Assembly: GCF_002797555.1 (NCBI RefSeq)
Contig: NZ_PGFA01000001.1
Span: 1,984,001 to 2,048,000 of the forward strand
Direction: 5' to 3'
From: Hymenobacter chitinivorans DSM 11115
GTDB taxonomy: Bacteria > Bacteroidota > Bacteroidia > Cytophagales > Hymenobacteraceae
Length of the DNA: 64,000 nucleotides
A program made the position numbers and the translations under genes. The stretch's first letter is position 1. Every line of letters starts with the position of its first letter. Below are positions 60,928 through 64,000 of this stretch, in pieces. The notes beneath the pieces were generated by a model, which did no database searches, was not told where the DNA came from, and saw only the letters and a program-made list of their open reading frames with translations.

Positions 60928-61030
60928 CTGATGCCCTACATGGAGCGGCCGTGGTAAGGTCCTTCGCAAGCTCAGGATGACAGACGATTCTTATACCAAG
61001 CCACTAGCTATACCAGCTATACCGGGTCGG

Positions 61031-61894
61031 CTACTTCTTTATCTCCGTTAATACCGTGAAATACAGGCTGGGGAGCAGGTTGTGGATGGTCCAGGCGGCG
61101 TGGCCGTTTTCGCGCTCCACCATGCCGGGCTGCTTCTGGCGGACGACGGGAATGGAGAAGTACTTGTCTTCGGGGTCTTTCTTTTCGCTCTGGAGCCACT
61201 GCAGGGTAGCGGCCACGGGCTGGGCGTCGAGCTCGATATTATAGGGCCGCAGGTCCAGCTTGAGCCAGCCCTGGCGGGTGGGCGGGCAGATAAGCTGCAC
61301 GTCCTGGGTGCTCAGGAGCTGGTCGGGGCGGTTGTCCTTGACGGTGTAGAGGTTGAGGCGGAAGCGCAGCAGCTCGTACTTATTGTCGGTGAAGTAGACG
61401 TGGAGTTCCTCTAAATAGGAGCGGCGCTCGGGGGTAAGCAGGGCCCCGATTTCCCAGCCCCATTCGTCGTCGACGGTGGTTTTGCCCGAGCTGCCGCCCA
61501 TCCAGCGCACGTCGGCCTTGTCGGCGGAGCGGCCCAGCTTGCCGGGCTTCACCTTGCGGCTTTGGATGGTAACGCCCTTGAGCACCTGTTGCTGGGGCGT
61601 GAGCTGAAACACCCGCTGCCCGGCTATAACCTGGGCCGGCGGCACGAGGCGGGGCTCGAAGCCCACGCAGGAGACGATGAGCGTGTCGCGCAAATCGGGC
61701 GGGAGGCGCAGCAGGTAGCGGCCCTGCTCGTCGGCGGCGGTGCCGATGGCCTTGCCCCGCACGCCGAGGATGGCGAAGGGTACGGGCTCGTGGGTTTGGG
61801 CGTTGAGCACCTGGCCGGTCACGTTGACGGTTTGGGCCGGGGCGGAATAAGCAAACAAGAGCAGCAAGAGGCTGGCCAGGAGGCGAGGCAGCAT
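61031..61894 (-). CDS. CarboxypepD_reg-like domain protein, exported
   Basis: 287 residues. Signal peptide to about APAQT. The first domain (TVNVTGQVLNAQTHEPVPFA ... GTAADEQGRYLLRLP) is a CarboxypepD_reg-like beta sandwich of SusC/TonB-associated type. The rest is a globular region (SYLEELHVYFTDNKYELLRF, NLYTVKDNRPDQLLS) of unknown family. Such proteins are surface or periplasmic. The same direction as the Uma2 gene, but 89 bp apart. Confidence 0.8.
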   Translation of the reverse strand: MLPRLLASLLLLLFAYSAPAQTVNVTGQVLNAQTHEPVPFAILGVRGKAIGTAADEQGRYLLRLPPDLRDTLIVSCVGFEPRLVPPAQVIAGQRVFQLTPQQQVLKGVTIQSRKVKPGKLGRSADKADVRWMGGSSGKTTVDDEWGWEIGALLTPERRSYLEELHVYFTDNKYELLRFRLNLYTVKDNRPDQLLSTQDVQLICPPTRQGWLKLDLRPYNIELDAQPVAATLQWLQSEKKDPEDKYFSIPVVRQKQPGMVERENGHAAWTIHNLLPSLYFTVLTEIKK

Positions 61895-61983
61895 TCGGTG
61901 AGGGAATTGGGCGCGGGGAGAAGAAGGGCGGAAACCGGTAAACTGCCGGCGGGGGAGTAGCAGAAGCTTATATCGTATAAAAG

Positions 61984-62586
61984 TTAGCGCAGCTCCCGCA
62001 GTTCCAGGCGGAAGCCGGGCAGCACGGCTTCGCCGGAGAGGGTATTATCGAAGCCCTGCACTATTTCCGGCTCGGGCTGGCCGGGGCGGTAGAGGTAGGT
62101 GGTTTCGGTGTCGGGGTCGAGCAGCCAGGCCAGCTGGGCACCGTTGCGGAGCCAGTCGAGCATTTTGGCCTGCAGGGTACGCAGCGAATCGGTAGCCGAG
62201 CGGAGCTCTACCACGAACTCCGGGCAGACGGGCGCAAACTTGTCCTGCTGCGCGGTGGTCAGGGCGTTCCACTTGGTGGCCGACACCCAGGAAGCATCCG
62301 GCGACAGCACGGAGCCGTCGGGCAGGGTGAAGCCAGTGTTGGAGTCGAAGACTTCGCCTAGCGCAGGGTTGGCGTGAAACCAGATGTAGAGCTGCCCGTT
62401 CAGGCGGGCGTTGCGTTTGCCGGAGCGGCTACCAGTAGGAGACATAATCATGATTTCACGCTCGGCCGTGCGCTCGATGCGCAGCTCGGGGTGTTGCTGG
62501 CAGAACTCGAAGAACTCGTCGTCGGACATGCGGGCCAGTAGGGGGCTGCGCAGGGTAATGACGTCTTCGGTGAGGGTGGGGCGCAT
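61984..62586 (-). CDS. Uma2 family protein (PD-(D/E)XK nuclease-like)
   Basis: 200 residues. The family pattern LSPDASWVSATKWNALTTA (catalytic Asp) and FAPVCPEFVVELRSATDSLR (Glu/Lys-type active site, with LQAKM) is intact, as is the final FRLELRELR. Uma2 proteins are a large, mostly uncharacterised nuclease-like family. The start MRPTLTE at 62586 is used; TTG at 62592 is possible. No cognate system is visible nearby. Confidence 0.88.
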   Translation of the reverse strand: MRPTLTEDVITLRSPLLARMSDDEFFEFCQQHPELRIERTAEREIMIMSPTGSRSGKRNARLNGQLYIWFHANPALGEVFDSNTGFTLPDGSVLSPDASWVSATKWNALTTAQQDKFAPVCPEFVVELRSATDSLRTLQAKMLDWLRNGAQLAWLLDPDTETTYLYRPGQPEPEIVQGFDNTLSGEAVLPGFRLELRELR

Positions 62587-62629
62587 ATACAAGGAGAATT
62601 AGCTGCTTCAAGATACGCAAAAACGACAC

Positions 62630-62657
62630 AGCCGGACTGCTCGAAAGCAGTCCGGCT
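62630..62657. terminator. Terminator upstream of Uma2
   Basis: AGCCGGACTGCT pairs exactly with AGCAGTCCGGCT around CGAA. No T-run. It follows the upstream minus-strand gene. Confidence 0.6.
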
Positions 62658-62683
62658 ATGGGCCTAAAGCGTAAAGAAGGGTT

Positions 62684-63037
62684 CTACTTCGCGGCTTGCT
62701 GCTCCAGGGCCTGGAGCAGCTCGTCGGCGGCTTTTTCGATGTCGTGGTAACCTTGCTGGGCGGCCCGCTCCTTGGCGGCAATGAGCCCGTCGCGGTGCAC
62801 GGTTTTGAAGTCGCCGTAGGGAAACTTGTAGCGGCCTTTGCTGTCCTCGCCGTGGCTGGCGTCCTGGCCCAGGTGCCACTGGGCGTACTCCTGCATTTCG
62901 TGCTTATCCAGGAACTTGTTTTCGGCCGAGGAGTCGGGGTTATGCTCGCCCCAGTGGCCTTCATCGTTCTTGATTTTACCGTCCCGGATCAGCTGCTTGG
63001 CGTAGGTAACGGCGGCGGAATTTAGTTTGACGCTCAT
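62684..63037 (-). CDS. Hypothetical protein, 117 residues
   Basis: No signal or membrane helix. Contains a hydrophilic body with HWGEHNPDSSAENKFLDKHE, HGEDSKGRYKFPYGDFKTVH and a C-terminal helix ALEQQAAK. The pattern resembles small Bacteroidota proteins of unknown role found with stress genes. The start MSVKLNS is used. It has a hairpin on each side. Confidence 0.65.
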   Translation of the reverse strand: MSVKLNSAAVTYAKQLIRDGKIKNDEGHWGEHNPDSSAENKFLDKHEMQEYAQWHLGQDASHGEDSKGRYKFPYGDFKTVHRDGLIAAKERAAQQGYHDIEKAADELLQALEQQAAK

Positions 63038-63149
63038 GGCTCTAGTGTGGGGTGGTGGTGGGTAGGGGCACGTGGCACGGGCCCGGAACATACCCAGCCA
63101 TACGCGCCGGCCGAGCTTTCGTTAAGGCGGAGCTTGCCCCAAAAACAAA

Positions 63150-63179
63150 CAGCCGAACTCCCTGGTGGAAGTCCGGCTG
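63150..63179. terminator. Terminator after the GlcG/HbpS gene
   Basis: CAGCCGAACT pairs with AGTCCGGCTG (one mismatch) with a 10-nt loop. Confidence 0.5.
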
Positions 63180-63205
63180 CTGCCAAATCATACTTACTAG
63201 GAAGC

Positions 63206-63607
63206 CTAGCGCACGGCGGCCAGGCCGGCCTGGGCCACGGCGTGGTCGTCTTCCACGGTGCTGCCCGAGACGCCGATGGCCCCGATTACCTGGCCATTAG
63301 CGTCGGTAATGGGCAGGCCGCCGGGGAAGGTAATCAGGCCACCGTTGGAGTGCTCAATGTTGAAGAGCGGGCCGCCGGGCTGGGAGATTTTCCCCAATTC
63401 GCCGGTGGGCATGTCAAAGAAGCGGGCCGTTTTGGCCTTTTTGATGGAGATGTCCAGGGAGCCGAGCCAGGCCCCGTCCATGCGGGCAAAGGCGGTGAGG
63501 TTGGCCCCGGCATCGACGACGGCAATGTTCATCTTAACGCCCATTTCCAGGGATTTTTGCTGGGCGGCGCGCACGGCGGCCTGGGCTTGTTCGAGCAGAA
63601 TACTCAT
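63206..63607 (-). CDS. GlcG/HbpS family heme-binding-like protein
   Basis: 133 residues. The family layout is clear: a helix with [20 protein letters not shown], then [19 protein letters not shown], and the C-terminal [20 protein letters not shown]. HbpS relatives bind heme; GlcG sits with glycolate genes. No cofactor ligand can be confirmed here. The start MSILLEQ is the only one with a good fit. Cytoplasmic. Confidence 0.88.
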   Translation of the reverse strand: MSILLEQAQAAVRAAQQKSLEMGVKMNIAVVDAGANLTAFARMDGAWLGSLDISIKKAKTARFFDMPTGELGKISQPGGPLFNIEHSNGGLITFPGGLPITDANGQVIGAIGVSGSTVEDDHAVAQAGLAAVR

Positions 63608-63672
63608 TCGTAGTGGGGTAGGTTGGTTGAGCTAGAACAACCCCGCCCCGGCCATAAGGTTAAGGTTGCCGG

Positions 63673-64000
63673 CTAAAAAGGCAGCCCCGTGCGCAATACC
63701 AGCCACCAAACCAGGCACAGCCCGCCGGTGAGCAGGAGCAAGTCGGTGTCGAGGCGGGTTTTGCGGGGCTCGGGCACCGTAAACTCGAACAAATCCTGGG
63801 CGCTCTTGATGGCAATGGGCACGACGAGCAGACCCATGCTCAGAAAATGCCCCAGCTCGTTGTCGCTCAGCTCGGGCAGCTTGAACAAGGCCACCACCAG
63901 GCTGCCGGCTAGCCAGGGCAGTACCAGACACATGGTAATCAGGCGGCGGCGGTTTTCGTAGCGCATCAGCGAAATCGAGTCGTGGCTCTGCAAAAAGCCA
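63673..64000 (-). CDS. C-terminal part of a polytopic membrane protein
   Basis: 109 residues, open at the right window edge. Three helices are visible (LITMCLVLPWLAGSLVVALF; FLSMGLLVVPIAIKSAQ; LLLLTGGLCLVWWLVL). The loop ENRRRLI and the acidic LPELSDNELGHF are unremarkable. The family cannot be told from this fragment. Confidence 0.6.
   Translation of the reverse strand, partial: GFLQSHDSISLMRYENRRRLITMCLVLPWLAGSLVVALFKLPELSDNELGHFLSMGLLVVPIAIKSAQDLFEFTVPEPRKTRLDTDLLLLTGGLCLVWWLVLRTGLPF

Overview
The window looks like chromosome from a GC-rich member of the Bacteroidota, most probably Hymenobacter or a close relative (Cytophagales). Supporting signs are a type B (gliding-motility) and a type A type-IX-secretion sorting domain, many lipoboxes, DUF2147/DUF3667/DUF4920 proteins, Bacteroidota-type -7 boxes (TAnnTTTG), and an almost complete lack of Shine-Dalgarno sites. 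I found no rRNA, tRNA, CRISPR array, prophage or classical IS.

Layout. 1-2.3 kb: partial ApbE, a thioredoxin-like protein and an M23 lipoprotein. 2.3-3.2 kb: a 42-bp-periodic palindromic array. 3.2-7.1 kb: HMG-CoA lyase, LutA, DapA and a deacetylase lipoprotein. 7.5-10.9 kb: a membrane AraC regulator, an acyltransferase, a small protein and a rhodanese. 11-13.2 kb: ligA, headed by a 21-bp array (13.3-13.74 kb). 13.9-16.9 kb: small lipoproteins, a frameshifted gene and a cytochrome oxidase subunit III. 16.9-27.1 kb: secreted proteins (type B CTD protein, M1 peptidase, two DUF2147, NlpC/P60, M61) and an orphan structured RNA with a 23-residue ORF (about 23.84-24.23 kb). 27.3-38.5 kb: S8 peptidase, Kup, FKBP, two tiny paralogous membrane proteins, envelope proteins, OmpA and DinB. 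38.5-46.6 kb: aldo/keto reductase, a PEP mutase-Ada operon, hydrolase and hypotheticals. 46.6-53.5 kb: a lipoprotein PBP2, cupin, DUF3667, another 21-bp array, a coiled-coil protein and a BAAT-type hydrolase. 53.7-54.5 kb: a REP-associated tyrosine transposase between two composite REP inverted repeats. 54.6-60.6 kb: an AT-rich orphan, the fused mutase IcmF carrying an in-frame palindromic insertion, and small proteins. 60.55-60.93 kb: a third 21-bp array. 61-64 kb: a CarboxypepD_reg protein, Uma2, GlcG/HbpS and a partial membrane protein.

The genes are mostly housekeeping, envelope and secreted functions in short operons. The unusual content is between them. Four intergenic arrays have unrelated consensus sequences but share one period, 21 bp (42 bp in one), which is two (or four) helical turns and also seven (or fourteen) codons. 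Several families of small palindromes, some preceded by GTAG, are scattered through the window, and one RAYT that could mobilise such elements is present. The 21-bp arrays are the best candidate for an undescribed system.
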